In this document: positions 47,101 through 54,619 of the stretch, in pieces
How the letters are laid out: each line of letters opens with the position of its first letter
Numbering within the stretch: the stretch's first letter is position 1
From: a virus
Direction: 5' to 3' (one strand)
Length of the DNA stretch: 64,000 bases
Virus record (IMG/VR): IMGVR_UViG_3300025896_000024
Span: 29,905-93,904 of that record
The notes under the pieces: generated by a model
The model's database searches: none
Told to the model about the DNA's origin: nothing
The model's input: only the letters and a program-made list of their open reading frames with translations
Position numbers and translations under genes: made by a program

Positions 47101-47713
47101 TGTAATAATTATTGATAAATTTTGTTACTTCTTCTTTTAAATATTCTTGTAGTTTATTTATCTCAATTTGCGAGACAGCTACCCTTGCAATCGTTTCAAT
47201 TAGATTATCTCTATCTTCATCTGCTGATTCGATTAACATATTAAATATTTGTCTATTCGGTATATTTAAGTTGATAACCGTTGAAAGCGGTTCGATATTC
47301 TTTTTAGAAAGTTTACCAACTAATTCCTCTAATGGTGAAATTTCTTGTTGAATTTCTATAATAGATTCTTTAGTTTTAGTTTGATTTTTTTTGATACTAT
47401 TAGGTACCTCGCCTTTAGATAGCATATTTAACGAATCTGCCCCTGGAAATGGTAATTTATCTCCAACTACTTCTTCTAAAAATTCTAGTATTGCATTATT
47501 AAATATTTGAGAACCATCTGTGAATTTTGTGAATTTTTCATCTTGTTCTAATACTTCAACAACTTTACCGAAGTTTTCTCCTTTTTTCCATTGATATTTT
47601 TTAACCGAGTCTTTCACTGCTTCCATTATTTGTATATTTTCATAATTATATTCCTTTTTATAAAATTGTTTCTTAATCCAACGAATGAAACTCCATGTTA
47701 CTTGTGGTATCAT
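47093..47713 (-). CDS. Helical protein (206 residues), possible baseplate assembly factor
   Basis: The long N-terminus reads VTWSFIRWIKKQFYKKEYNY. An alternative start at M30 (47626) would remove a 41-base overlap with the upstream gene. The C-terminal half contains VINLNIPNRQIFNMLIESAD and an acidic helix. Its length matches T4 gp26 (208), a baseplate hub assembly protein, but I see no decisive sequence match. Confidence 0.45.
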   Translation of the reverse strand: MIPQVTWSFIRWIKKQFYKKEYNYENIQIMEAVKDSVKKYQWKKGENFGKVVEVLEQDEKFTKFTDGSQIFNNAILEFLEEVVGDKLPFPGADSLNMLSKGEVPNSIKKNQTKTKESIIEIQQEISPLEELVGKLSKKNIEPLSTVINLNIPNRQIFNMLIESADEDRDNLIETIARVAVSQIEINKLQEYLKEEVTKFINNYYNE

Positions 47714-47876
47714 AATACTTATTTTCGAAATCTTCTATAAAATCCACTGCGTCATCGTCTCCTATTAATACGTCTATTTTTTTTACATATTTCATATAAA
47801 ATAAAGTACTTCCATTGTATTTAAGAAATTCATTAAGAGTCTTTTTTCCAGGTACTATTAATTTATTAATACTCAT
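47673..47876 (-). CDS. Small protein of unknown function (67 residues)
   Basis: A basic N-terminus (MSINKLIVPGKKTLNEFLKY) and an acidic middle (IGDDDAVDFIEDFENKYY). It overlaps the dCMP deaminase by 11 bases and the 206-residue frame by 41. The intact frame between two real genes makes it probable, but the large overlap lowers certainty. Confidence 0.45.
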   Translation of the reverse strand: MSINKLIVPGKKTLNEFLKYNGSTLFYMKYVKKIDVLIGDDDAVDFIEDFENKYYDTTSNMEFHSLD

Positions 47877-48384
47877 TCCATGTATTTACTTGTTCAACAA
47901 TAATATTTGCAGTATGCAATAATTCGACACCACTCATATCTCTATAATCTTCAGTATAGTATACTTTACTAATTCCTGCCTGTATGATTAGCTTTGCACA
48001 ATCAAAACATGGACATGTTGTTGTATATAATGTCGCTCCTTCACAATTCATTGTTGATTTTGCAACTTTCATTATTGCGTTTGATTCTGCGTGTAATACT
48101 TCTCTCTTTGTGATTTGGGTTTCTTTGGTACAACATCCATTACTACATGAAAATCCATAATCTTCTAATACTACTACCGCATCTGGATTTTCATAGTATT
48201 GCGTTTCTATTTTAATCTCCTCGCAATCATTATTAAATCCTTTAGGGGTTCCATTATATCCAAATGATATAACTTGATTTTCCTTTACTATGACACACCC
48301 TACTTTACGTCTGGTAGCATAACTTAGTTTTGCAAATTGGTATGCTACTTGCATGTATATAATTTCAATCGGAATTTTAGGCAT
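47866..48384 (-). CDS. dCMP deaminase
   Basis: 172 residues. The zinc and catalytic motif is HAESN at 98-102 (E100 the proton shuttle), with PCFDC at 125-129. The N-terminal GYNGTPKGF at 42-50 and the inserted cysteine/histidine region are typical of the T4-type dCMP deaminase. It converts dCMP to dUMP to feed dTTP synthesis, fitting an AT-rich genome. The start codon lies 2 bases after a long hairpin that is also a terminator. Confidence 0.92.
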   Translation of the reverse strand: MPKIPIEIIYMQVAYQFAKLSYATRRKVGCVIVKENQVISFGYNGTPKGFNNDCEEIKIETQYYENPDAVVVLEDYGFSCSNGCCTKETQITKREVLHAESNAIMKVAKSTMNCEGATLYTTTCPCFDCAKLIIQAGISKVYYTEDYRDMSGVELLHTANIIVEQVNTWNEY

Positions 48385-48386
48385 AA

Positions 48387-48425
48387 AAAAAGTCTATATA
48401 TGTTTAATATTATATATAGACTTTT
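48387..48425 (-). terminator. Hairpin terminator directly before the dCMP deaminase start
   Basis: Fourteen-base arms AAAAAGTCTATATA (48387-48400) and TATATAGACTTTTT (48412-48425) form a hairpin ending in a T run on the minus strand. It can terminate the acidic-protein transcript. It also abuts the dCMP deaminase ATG (48384-48382), so read-through RNA would present that start beside a stable stem. The upstream arm contains TATATATAA, promoter-like. Confidence 0.65.
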
Positions 48426-48447
48426 TATTTAGTTTAATTGAGTTGTA

Positions 48448-48924
48448 TTATTCTACATCTTCAGCATCAACTGCCTCTTTAGTTTCTTTACACTCATTTA
48501 TTTTTTTAGTATAAGCTTCTGACATTTTATTCAAGCATGCTTCAAACGCTTCAGTTTGCATATCACCTTTCATTTCAGTAAGCGAGTTAACTGCCATCTT
48601 TGCAACTAACGCAGAATTTTCAGCCATATATGTTTCTATCGTGTGATCGTCGTGTGCATCAGATTCCCATACCTTAGCTTCATCAATAACTTCTTCATAG
48701 CATTTTTCTAGCATTGCATATACTGGAAGTTTTTGCTTATTTGCATCCGGTTCTTTAATTCCAATTGGAGTAACATCTTCGGCTTCTTGAACTTCTTCAG
48801 CTTCTTCTTCGGTTTCTTCTACATCCTTTTCATCAGGTTCTCCAACCTTATTTAATTTAGTTTCTATCTCCTCTGCTCTGTCCATTTCGTTAACAAAGGT
48901 TTCAAATGATTTAATATTTGCCAT
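48448..48924 (-). CDS. Acidic candidate prohead-core or capsid-targeted protein
   Basis: 158 residues, very acidic (VEETEEEAEEVQEAEDV at about 35-51). The N-terminus MANIKSFETFVNE|M fits the capsid-targeting pattern with a cleavable glutamate at residue 13. Further hydrophobic-x-E sites occur (SLTE, MQTEA). Acidic, helical and proteolysed is the profile of T4 core proteins such as gp67/gp68 and the internal proteins. A GATATATAA motif lies 33 bases upstream and a terminator follows. Confidence 0.5.
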   Translation of the reverse strand: MANIKSFETFVNEMDRAEEIETKLNKVGEPDEKDVEETEEEAEEVQEAEDVTPIGIKEPDANKQKLPVYAMLEKCYEEVIDEAKVWESDAHDDHTIETYMAENSALVAKMAVNSLTEMKGDMQTEAFEACLNKMSEAYTKKINECKETKEAVDAEDVE

Positions 48925-48956
48925 ACTGTTCTTTTTTTTATATGATTACTTGAATT

Positions 48957-48965
48957 TTATATATC
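48957..48965 (-). promoter_or_regulatory. Candidate late promoter for the acidic core-like gene
   Basis: The minus strand reads GATATATAA, 33 bases before the ATG at 48924, immediately after the stop of the preceding membrane-protein gene. Confidence 0.45.
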
Positions 48966-49283
48966 TTAATTTTTATTCATATATTCAAAACTAGAAGGAA
49001 GTATATATTTTTGTAATTTAAGAGCTTTTATTAATAAAGCAACAATCATTCCACCTGGCATTAACGCAATTGTAGTAAGTCCTATTGTTTTTAAAACATT
49101 GCTCATTTGAGTTCCTACCCATTCCTTTTCAATATCATTCATCTTTCTTGTATTTATTGCATGATTATATAACATCTTAAAGGCTGTTTTGGTTTCTTTA
49201 CTTTCCTGTTTTAATGCATTAATAAATTTCTTAAAGTTTGCTAATATGTCATCTAAATGTAATTGGTTAATGTTTATTTTCAT
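48966..49283 (-). CDS. Small membrane protein, LETM1-like C-terminus
   Basis: 105 residues. Charged N-terminal helix, then one hydrophobic segment at about 69-90 (VLKTIGLTTIALMPGGMIVA) and KLQKYILPSSFEY. The PGG...LPSSF order weakly resembles the LETM1 membrane segment seen in other phage proteins. Its start overlaps the GNAT gene stop by 4 bases. It may be an inner-membrane protein made with the cargo cassette. Confidence 0.45.
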   Translation of the reverse strand: MKININQLHLDDILANFKKFINALKQESKETKTAFKMLYNHAINTRKMNDIEKEWVGTQMSNVLKTIGLTTIALMPGGMIVALLIKALKLQKYILPSSFEYMNKN

Positions 49284-49738
49284 TTCTTAGGAAAACGTAC
49301 CATTGTATTTCTAGTTTCGCTTTTGTCAGTATTTTTTATAAATCCATGTTGCTTATAAAATTGTTCTAGACGTGACGTTGAAGTTGCACCAAAATCTTTA
49401 GATGGAGTTAAATATATTTTAAGACCATTTTGATCTGCGTATTCATTAATTTTATCCATTACTTCGGAACCAATACCTTCTCCTCTTTTTTCTTTAGGAA
49501 TAACTATTCGAGTAAGTTCTAAAAATTTACCATTGTTGTATAAATCTAATATTACATTAAATTTAGGTTCAAGTTCCTTTAAAACATATGATTCACTGAG
49601 TATTGGAGAATTATCATATCCACATTTATGGCAAATATACATATCGTTTCCACCGTCTTCTAGTTTCCATGTCCATTCACAATTATTACATTTAATTTGG
49701 TTGGCTGAAAATTCCTCAAACAGTTTAATGTACTTCAT
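49280..49738 (-). CDS. GNAT acetyltransferase with zinc ribbon and capsid-targeting-like N-terminus
   Basis: 152 residues in three parts. N-terminal MKYIKLFEEF resembles the capsid-targeting motif. A zinc ribbon is formed by C17, C20, C36 and C39 (CNNC...CHKCGYDN). A GNAT domain spans about 50-150, with acetyl-CoA motif RGEGIG at 85-90 and the C-terminal FYKQHGF. The target is unknown. If packaged, it could modify host proteins right after infection, as T4 Alt does by ADP-ribosylation. Translationally coupled to the genes on both sides. Confidence 0.7.
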   Translation of the reverse strand: MKYIKLFEEFSANQIKCNNCEWTWKLEDGGNDMYICHKCGYDNSPILSESYVLKELEPKFNVILDLYNNGKFLELTRIVIPKEKRGEGIGSEVMDKINEYADQNGLKIYLTPSKDFGATSTSRLEQFYKQHGFIKNTDKSETRNTMVRFPKK

Positions 49739-50268
49739 TATTTATCCTTCTTTTTACCTTGCGCGCTATCCCATGCATCTTCATCCGGATAATCTTCATC
49801 ACCTGGTTTTGCGGGTTTTTCACCACGTTTTCTTTTTGCCCATACGTTATCCCATAGTCCTTTCTTTTCTTCTAAGAACTCTTCAAATAATTTAACATGT
49901 TTCATCGTAGATATTAATTTATTTTCATTTTTTATTTGTTTCATTTTAGACATAGCCCAATCAACACCTTCATCACCTCCCCAAATAAGCCATGCAACAT
50001 ATCCATTATCTTTCCATGGTGTATCTTTAAATTCAGGAGCTATTTTAGAATTTTTTCTATGTCTATTAAACGCAGACATTCTACCAACTGTTTCTGCAGA
50101 AAGATTCTCACCACTTGATAATTGATGTGCTCTAGTCCAACCAACTGCAGTTCCAGCAGTTACTTCATCTCTACCGTACCTTTCTTTCCATTCGATTGCC
50201 TTCTTTGCATTTGCCTTGGCCGCTGCTGGATAATCGTTATATGTTTCGTTTGATTCAAATATATTCAT
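49738..50268 (-). CDS. Two-part protein: conserved phage head-associated domain plus KKGLW-type tail
   Basis: 176 residues. Residues 14-112 (AAKANAKKAIEWKERYG, then GTAVGWTRAHQLSSGE and RMSAFNRHR) form a domain I recall attached to prohead proteases and head proteins of other phages. Residues 122-176 begin with a fresh capsid-targeting-like start, MKHVKLFEEFLEE, followed by KKGLWDNVWAKRKRGEKPAK, a short module found as a separate small protein elsewhere. An internal ATG at 49905 with an A-rich leader could express the tail alone. Overlaps both neighbours by 1 base. Confidence 0.55.
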   Translation of the reverse strand: MNIFESNETYNDYPAAAKANAKKAIEWKERYGRDEVTAGTAVGWTRAHQLSSGENLSAETVGRMSAFNRHRKNSKIAPEFKDTPWKDNGYVAWLIWGGDEGVDWAMSKMKQIKNENKLISTMKHVKLFEEFLEEKKGLWDNVWAKRKRGEKPAKPGDEDYPDEDAWDSAQGKKKDK

Positions 50269-51188
50269 TAACTATATATCATAGAAAATTCTTTGTGATA
50301 TTTAATAAGAGCAAGTTCTTTTGCCTTGGCCTCTATTTCGATATCTAGGTCCATTCCATATGTTTCGATAAATTCATATAGATAATCAGCATGTGCTCTT
50401 AGGATTACCGTATTATCTTCGTGTAGTTTCTTGGAGGATGAATAGTGACATAATTGTCTAATATTATTAGGCCATGTTGTTGCACATAATTCTAATGCAT
50501 CCTTTTCTGTCATAGAATCTTCATAACAAAAATGATGAAAGAAATCAAATGTAATTGGAGTGCCACATAATTTGTAAATCTCATAAAGATCTAATACGCC
50601 ATATTGGCTTGGTTTATCGTCATTTTCTAAAACAAGACGAGAACTTGCGCATTCGGGTAATAGTTTAAAATTTTCTGCAAATCTTTTAATTGCAGAATCT
50701 TTATCGCCATAAGTTCCACCAACGTGAATATTCATCGCAGCATATTGTGTTCTAGGTAATCCCATTAAATCTAATACCTTTCCATGTTGTGTTAATTCCC
50801 ATACAGCGTCATTAACTACCTTTGGATTTGGACTTGCAAGAATATTAAAAGGACCTGGATGGAATGTAAGTCTTTGACCTACTTTAGTTGCATAATCGCC
50901 TGCGGTTTTCAATAAAGATTTGATAGCAATATAGTTAGGTAATTCTTCGATATCATATTCTGAATTCCACGGAAACATACTAGATGACATACGATACATA
51001 GTAATTCCATTTGCATTATTCCATTTAAGAATTTCAATCATATCCTTGAGATTAGCTTCTGCTAACTCACCTGCGTATTTAATACCCTTTGCTTGGAATG
51101 TTTTTTTAATCATTCCTCTACCGATTTTGATTCCCTTTTGTTTATCTAATGTTAGATTGATACAACAGTATCCATAATTTGCTCCCAT
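50268..51188 (-). CDS. uvsE: UV-damage endonuclease (UVDE family)
   Basis: 306 residues, the family's usual size. The TIM-barrel metal-binding blocks are present: RLTFHPGPF near 107-115, MNIHVGGTYGDK near 152-163, RLVLENDD near 184-191 and TFDFFHHFC near 213-221, plus RAHADY near 273. UVDE nicks DNA 5' of UV photoproducts. T4 uses the unrelated endonuclease V (DenV), so this is an alternative repair route. Heads the coupled run leading to the candidate cargo genes. Confidence 0.9.
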   Translation of the reverse strand: MGANYGYCCINLTLDKQKGIKIGRGMIKKTFQAKGIKYAGELAEANLKDMIEILKWNNANGITMYRMSSSMFPWNSEYDIEELPNYIAIKSLLKTAGDYATKVGQRLTFHPGPFNILASPNPKVVNDAVWELTQHGKVLDLMGLPRTQYAAMNIHVGGTYGDKDSAIKRFAENFKLLPECASSRLVLENDDKPSQYGVLDLYEIYKLCGTPITFDFFHHFCYEDSMTEKDALELCATTWPNNIRQLCHYSSSKKLHEDNTVILRAHADYLYEFIETYGMDLDIEIEAKAKELALIKYHKEFSMIYS

Positions 51189-51189
51189 A

Positions 51190-51420
51190 TTATTTTATAT
51201 CTAAATATTTATTAATGTTTAATATTAGTTTAGCAGCGATACCCGCTTCCTCTAGTGTTAATACCATCATATCTTGGAATAAAAGGCCATTACCTACATT
51301 AACAAATACAATATTACCTATTTGTTCAACTGAGTCAACCGCATACACTGTAGAATCATCAATTAATACAATATGTGTTGTATTAATAATTCTTTCCTTT
51401 CTTTCCTGAAACGATATCAT
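51190..51420 (-). CDS. Small protein of unknown function (76 residues)
   Basis: I choose the ATG at 51418-51420, 4 bases after the previous stop, rather than one at 51486 inside the previous gene. The protein begins MISFQERKERIINTTHIVLI and consists of alternating strands (IVLIDDSTVYAVDS) with a C-terminal helix. A small beta-rich domain of unknown role. Confidence 0.5.
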   Translation of the reverse strand: MISFQERKERIINTTHIVLIDDSTVYAVDSVEQIGNIVFVNVGNGLLFQDMMVLTLEEAGIAAKLILNINKYLDIK

Positions 51421-51424
51421 GATA

Positions 51425-51832
51425 TTACTCCCATTCTTTTTCAAAAGCATACCAATGGTCTGCACCTGCACAATCACGCATTCCATCTATTATTAATTCA
51501 TCCATTTCAGATCCTTTTAATGAATTAACAAAGGATTCTATTATTTTTATAACTAATAAATTATCGTCATCTGTTATATCGAATGATCTTTTATTGATAT
51601 GAGTTACAAATACGCTATCAGTAATTGCTGACATTATCCTAATAGTCACATCATTATCTGAATTAAATCTAGATCCTGCATAATAATCATGACCTTTTGG
51701 AAATTTTTCAAATATTTCTTCTTTTGAAATTCTCATTCTAAACAAAGAAATTGCAGTTTGTATTTGTTGACGAGATGGATGGTTATGATTAAAAGGACCA
51801 ATTCCATTACATTTAATATCTGATACTTTCAT
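51425..51832 (-). CDS. Protein of unknown function (135 residues)
   Basis: Begins MKVSDIKCNGIGPFNHNHPS. A helical segment with RQQIQTAISLFRMRISKEEI, then AGSRFNSDNDVTIRIMSAIT and an acidic C-terminus. No motif I can name. Spaced 2 and 4 bases from neighbours, so part of the operon. Confidence 0.5.
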   Translation of the reverse strand: MKVSDIKCNGIGPFNHNHPSRQQIQTAISLFRMRISKEEIFEKFPKGHDYYAGSRFNSDNDVTIRIMSAITDSVFVTHINKRSFDITDDDNLLVIKIIESFVNSLKGSEMDELIIDGMRDCAGADHWYAFEKEWE

Positions 51833-51834
51833 AA

Positions 51835-52104
51835 TTATGCTTGTTTTAATTTAGGGTATGTTTTACATGTGTTATAAACTGTCATTACTCTTTCTTCTAA
51901 GTTACTAGGTAATTCTAATGCGTACATTTGAACATTTTCATAAAGATATCCATCAAACATTCCGTACAACATATTTTCTAAATGGAACATATTGTCATTA
52001 TCATCCAATGTTTCATCATATCTAATATCTTTAATAAGATTCATAATTTCATGTCTAACATCTTCATTCATGTTTTCGTGTCTGTCAAATTTTGTGTAAC
52101 TCAT
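51835..52104 (-). CDS. Small acidic protein of unknown function (89 residues)
   Basis: Acidic and helical (HEIMNLIKDIRYDETLDDND). No recognisable motif. Precedes the 135-residue gene by 2 bases. A 105-base AT-rich gap with no clear signal lies upstream of its start. Confidence 0.5.
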   Translation of the reverse strand: MSYTKFDRHENMNEDVRHEIMNLIKDIRYDETLDDNDNMFHLENMLYGMFDGYLYENVQMYALELPSNLEERVMTVYNTCKTYPKLKQA

Positions 52105-52190
52105 GGTGTTTGTTTTAAATTGTTTGTTTTTAATTATAAGTAAATCTAATCATTTTCCATGATATATGAAAACTTTTATGCAACTATTTT

Positions 52191-52213
52191 CAAAAAAGTT
52201 ATTAACAATTTAA
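52191..52213 (-). repeat. Copy of the GTTAATAACTTTT 3'-end element
   Basis: The stop codon of the 66-residue gene is followed directly by ATTGTTAATAACTTTTTT. The same word follows the S1 stop (36339-36321) and the glycosyltransferase stop (56374-56361), and a degenerate copy overlaps 52494-52516. Unlike the others, this copy is not followed by a clear terminator. Confidence 0.5.
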
Positions 52214-52410
52214 TAAAGGAATTTCTGAACTGCATTGTATACAGATTCTCCATCATTGTTTAATACTTCTAACTCTTCATCATTCATTTCACGATCGCCA
52301 TATGTTGCAGATGTAATAAATGCATCACAAAAATCAGGATAATCTCCCATATCAATTCCATCTACCTCGATGTCACTAATTTTACTATAATCTAATTTTA
52401 ATTCGCTCAT
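52210..52410 (-). CDS. Small conserved phage protein, VDGID...DYPDFCDAF type
   Basis: 66 residues, very acidic. The core DIEVDGIDMGDYPDFCDAFI followed by a REMNDEELEVLN helix is a pattern I recall from small proteins of Bacteroidota and other phages, without known function. It starts downstream of a terminator/leader module and therefore probably opens a transcription unit. Confidence 0.6.
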   Translation of the reverse strand: MSELKLDYSKISDIEVDGIDMGDYPDFCDAFITSATYGDREMNDEELEVLNNDGESVYNAVQKFLY

Positions 52411-52463
52411 ATTTCTATATTTTAATATTGTTATTTAATTACTATACAAATATAAACAAAAAA

Positions 52464-52487
52464 AGCCAAACAAAAAATGTTTGGCTA
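52464..52487 (-). terminator. Intrinsic terminator after the membrane-protein gene
   Basis: AGCCAAACA and TGTTTGGCT pair around a six-base loop, followed on the minus strand by a T run. The stem sequence is identical to the terminator at 56328-56351 and the flanks are related, so the two units are duplicated copies. The T run continues into TTTATATTTG, fitting the Bacteroidota -7 promoter consensus TAnnTTTG. Confidence 0.8.
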
Positions 52488-52513
52488 CTTATTTTTAAAA
52501 AAGTTTTAATAAT

Positions 52514-52858
52514 TTATTTCCAAAACAACTGGACGCATATTAATAATACTGAAAGTGATAATGATATTATTGTTTTTTGATTTAATGGTTCATCCATTAT
52601 AAAATATGTTAGTATTCCGAATGATACCATGCCCATCGCGAATCCAATAAATCTCCCTGGCCATAGTTGACCATCATAATATTCGGCAACATACTTGGTT
52701 GCAATTATAAACATATAAGATATTGTAGATCCTCCTATTAATGCAATTAGAACTGGATTTCTTTTAAACCATGGCCAAACGAATTGTCCATTTGTTTGAA
52801 ACCATATCATCGATTGACCTACTATGAATAGGATTATTCCATATATTAAATTTCTCAA
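52514..52858 (-). CDS. Small four-helix membrane protein
   Basis: 114 residues with about four transmembrane helices (about 3-18, 34-54, 68-86 and 95-112). A conserved-looking GQLWPGRFIGFAMG lies between helices, and WPWFKRNP between the first two. I recall similar integral membrane proteins in many phages; function unknown, possibly transport of a small molecule. Its start overlaps the RNase HII stop by 4 bases. Confidence 0.6.
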   Translation of the reverse strand: MRNLIYGIILFIVGQSMIWFQTNGQFVWPWFKRNPVLIALIGGSTISYMFIIATKYVAEYYDGQLWPGRFIGFAMGMVSFGILTYFIMDEPLNQKTIISLSLSVLLICVQLFWK

Positions 52859-53487
52859 AACAAAGATCCTGTTGCGGTTAATAAATGTGATATAAAGCTG
52901 GGACGATGCACTTCATTTGGTCCAATTTCTTTAATCGCTTTAATATGTTGTGCAGTTCCATATCCTTTATTAGAATTCCAACCATATCCTGGTGTTTGAA
53001 TATCTAATTCCTTCATCATTGCATCTCTTTCTGTTTTTGCTAAAATGCTAGCTGCGGCAATAGATGTGTATTTATTATCTCCACCTATTATTGTTTCAAA
53101 TGGAATTCCTTCAAATCCATGAAACTGATCTCCATCTATAAGAATAAAATCGAAATCTTGTGTTTTTTTAACATTAACTAGACATTCATTCATTCCTTGC
53201 AATGTTGCTCTTAATATGTTAGTTGATTCTATTTGATTTGGATAAATATGAACAATGCTATATGCAATTACATTTTCCAAAACGATTTTTCTAGCATCCT
53301 TTCGTTGTTGTTCATTAAGTAACTTTGAATCTTTAACTAATTCATGTTGAAATCCAAATGGCATAATGCATGCAGCGACTGTAACTGGACCTGCGAGTGC
53401 TCCTCTTCCTGCCTCATCGACACCAATTTCTATGGTATCTTCATTTCCAGTATAACTTGATTTAAGTAATATTTGTCTTGTTTCCAT
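52855..53487 (-). CDS. rnhB: Ribonuclease HII
   Basis: 210 residues, the full family length. The signature IGVDEAGRGALAGPV at 21-35 carries the first catalytic acids; FILIDGDQF and AAASILAKTERD hold the others. RNase HII removes ribonucleotides from DNA:RNA hybrids and may remove primers in place of T4's own RNase H. The start codon is inside a 13-base-pair hairpin. Confidence 0.92.
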   Translation of the reverse strand: METRQILLKSSYTGNEDTIEIGVDEAGRGALAGPVTVAACIMPFGFQHELVKDSKLLNEQQRKDARKIVLENVIAYSIVHIYPNQIESTNILRATLQGMNECLVNVKKTQDFDFILIDGDQFHGFEGIPFETIIGGDNKYTSIAAASILAKTERDAMMKELDIQTPGYGWNSNKGYGTAQHIKAIKEIGPNEVHRPSFISHLLTATGSLF

Positions 53488-53522
53488 CTATTATATTTTT
53501 ATAAGTATTATATAATAGATGG
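53484..53522 (-). promoter_or_regulatory. Hairpin enclosing the RNase HII start codon
   Basis: Perfect 13-base arms CCATCTATTATAT (53484-53496) and ATATAATAGATGG (53510-53522) flank a 13-base loop. The gene-proximal arm contains the ATG (53487-53485). The loop and proximal arm read TATAAAAATATAATAG on the minus strand, a T4-late-promoter-like sequence, so a transcript starting there would escape the hairpin. Confidence 0.5.
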
Positions 53523-53535
53523 ACCTTAAGTTTCA

Positions 53536-54249
53536 TTATTTATTAGGATTATCGATCATCCATTTATCATATCGTCCTACTACTTCTTGTAGAATTTTAG
53601 CTCTAACAATATCTGAATTTGAAAATTTATGATGTCCAACACCATTAATACCTTGCATTAATTCAATAAATCCAGTTAAACCTGCGTTTGCCTTTGGAAT
53701 ATCATATTGACTAATATCTCCAGTAACAAGTACCTTTGAACTTTTACCCATTCTTGTAGTAAATAACATAAGTTGCTTAAACGTTGCATTCTGTGCCTCG
53801 TCAAGAATCATAAATGCGTCATCAAATGTATCACCTCTCATAAACGCAAGAGGTTTGAATTCTATTAATCCATGGTGGATTAAACTTTCAGTTAATTCAT
53901 TTCCAACTATTTTTTTAAAGTTAGAAATATATGATTGCATATATGGATCTATTTTATCTGCAATATCGCCTGGAAGGAATCCAAGTTTTTCTCCAGATTC
54001 TTGGATAGGTTTACATAAAATTATCTTTTTAACCTTTTTTTCAGCTAATAACCTTAGTGATGTATAACATGCTGTAAACGTTTTTGAAGTTCCAGCGGGT
54101 CCAGAACAAAATGTTATATCGTTTTTTAATATTTGATTGACGTATTCGTGTTGATTATTTTTTAAATTAACGTGTTTAATATCCTCTTCTTTGACTGACA
54201 TTTTTTTAATGCTCTGTGTCTGATCTGAATTCGTCTTTTTTTGTTGCAT
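53536..54249 (-). CDS. phoH: PhoH-like P-loop ATPase
   Basis: 237 residues. Walker A is GPAGTSKT at 50-57, Walker B FMILDEAQN at 146-154, and the PhoH-family LCKPIQESGEKLGFLPGD at about 78-95. A charged N-terminal tail of about 25 residues precedes the domain. PhoH proteins are common in large phages. Their proposed roles in RNA metabolism or phosphate starvation remain unsettled. It follows a UVR-motif-like gene by 14 bases. Confidence 0.9.
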   Translation of the reverse strand: MQQKKTNSDQTQSIKKMSVKEEDIKHVNLKNNQHEYVNQILKNDITFCSGPAGTSKTFTACYTSLRLLAEKKVKKIILCKPIQESGEKLGFLPGDIADKIDPYMQSYISNFKKIVGNELTESLIHHGLIEFKPLAFMRGDTFDDAFMILDEAQNATFKQLMLFTTRMGKSSKVLVTGDISQYDIPKANAGLTGFIELMQGINGVGHHKFSNSDIVRAKILQEVVGRYDKWMIDNPNK

Positions 54250-54263
54250 AAATTTAAGTATAT

Positions 54264-54521
54264 TTAATCACCTGCCATAGTGACAAGTTCCTTTAACTTT
54301 TTTAAGGTATCACATTTTTCGTATTCTTCCAACCCTACAAAATACTCTATAAGAAGATCTATAAACATACTTCTCTGTCCAATTCCATGTGGAATATCTA
54401 TTGTATTTTTGCTATCTTGATATACAATAAATCTGTTAACAGTTTTTGTAAAATTTCTAGTTATTATGTAGTAGCTGGATCTCATTAAAGAGTCTCTTTC
54501 ATCTCTTGTAACTTCTTCCAT
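54264..54521 (-). CDS. UVR-motif-like small protein, paralogue 1
   Basis: 85 residues. The C-terminal part LIEYFVGLEEYEKCDTLKKL resembles the UVR helical hairpin of UvrB/UvrC/McsA. Two neighbours (54793-55044 and 56001-56285) end with the same EEYEKCxxL pattern, so the three form a family. The N-terminal part differs among them. Role unknown; protein-protein docking is typical of UVR motifs. Confidence 0.55.
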   Translation of the reverse strand: MEEVTRDERDSLMRSSYYIITRNFTKTVNRFIVYQDSKNTIDIPHGIGQRSMFIDLLIEYFVGLEEYEKCDTLKKLKELVTMAGD

Positions 54522-54619
54522 CTTTCTTGCTTGTTTTTAGTAGATAATGTATTACGTACTTTATCTTTATTATATATTTAGATGGATATATGAATTAATT
54601 CCCAGGGATAAAAATGTTA

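Noticed and set aside
51421-51486. Longer N-terminus for the 76-residue protein
   Set aside because: It lies inside the upstream gene; the ATG 4 bases after the previous stop fits the operon spacing.
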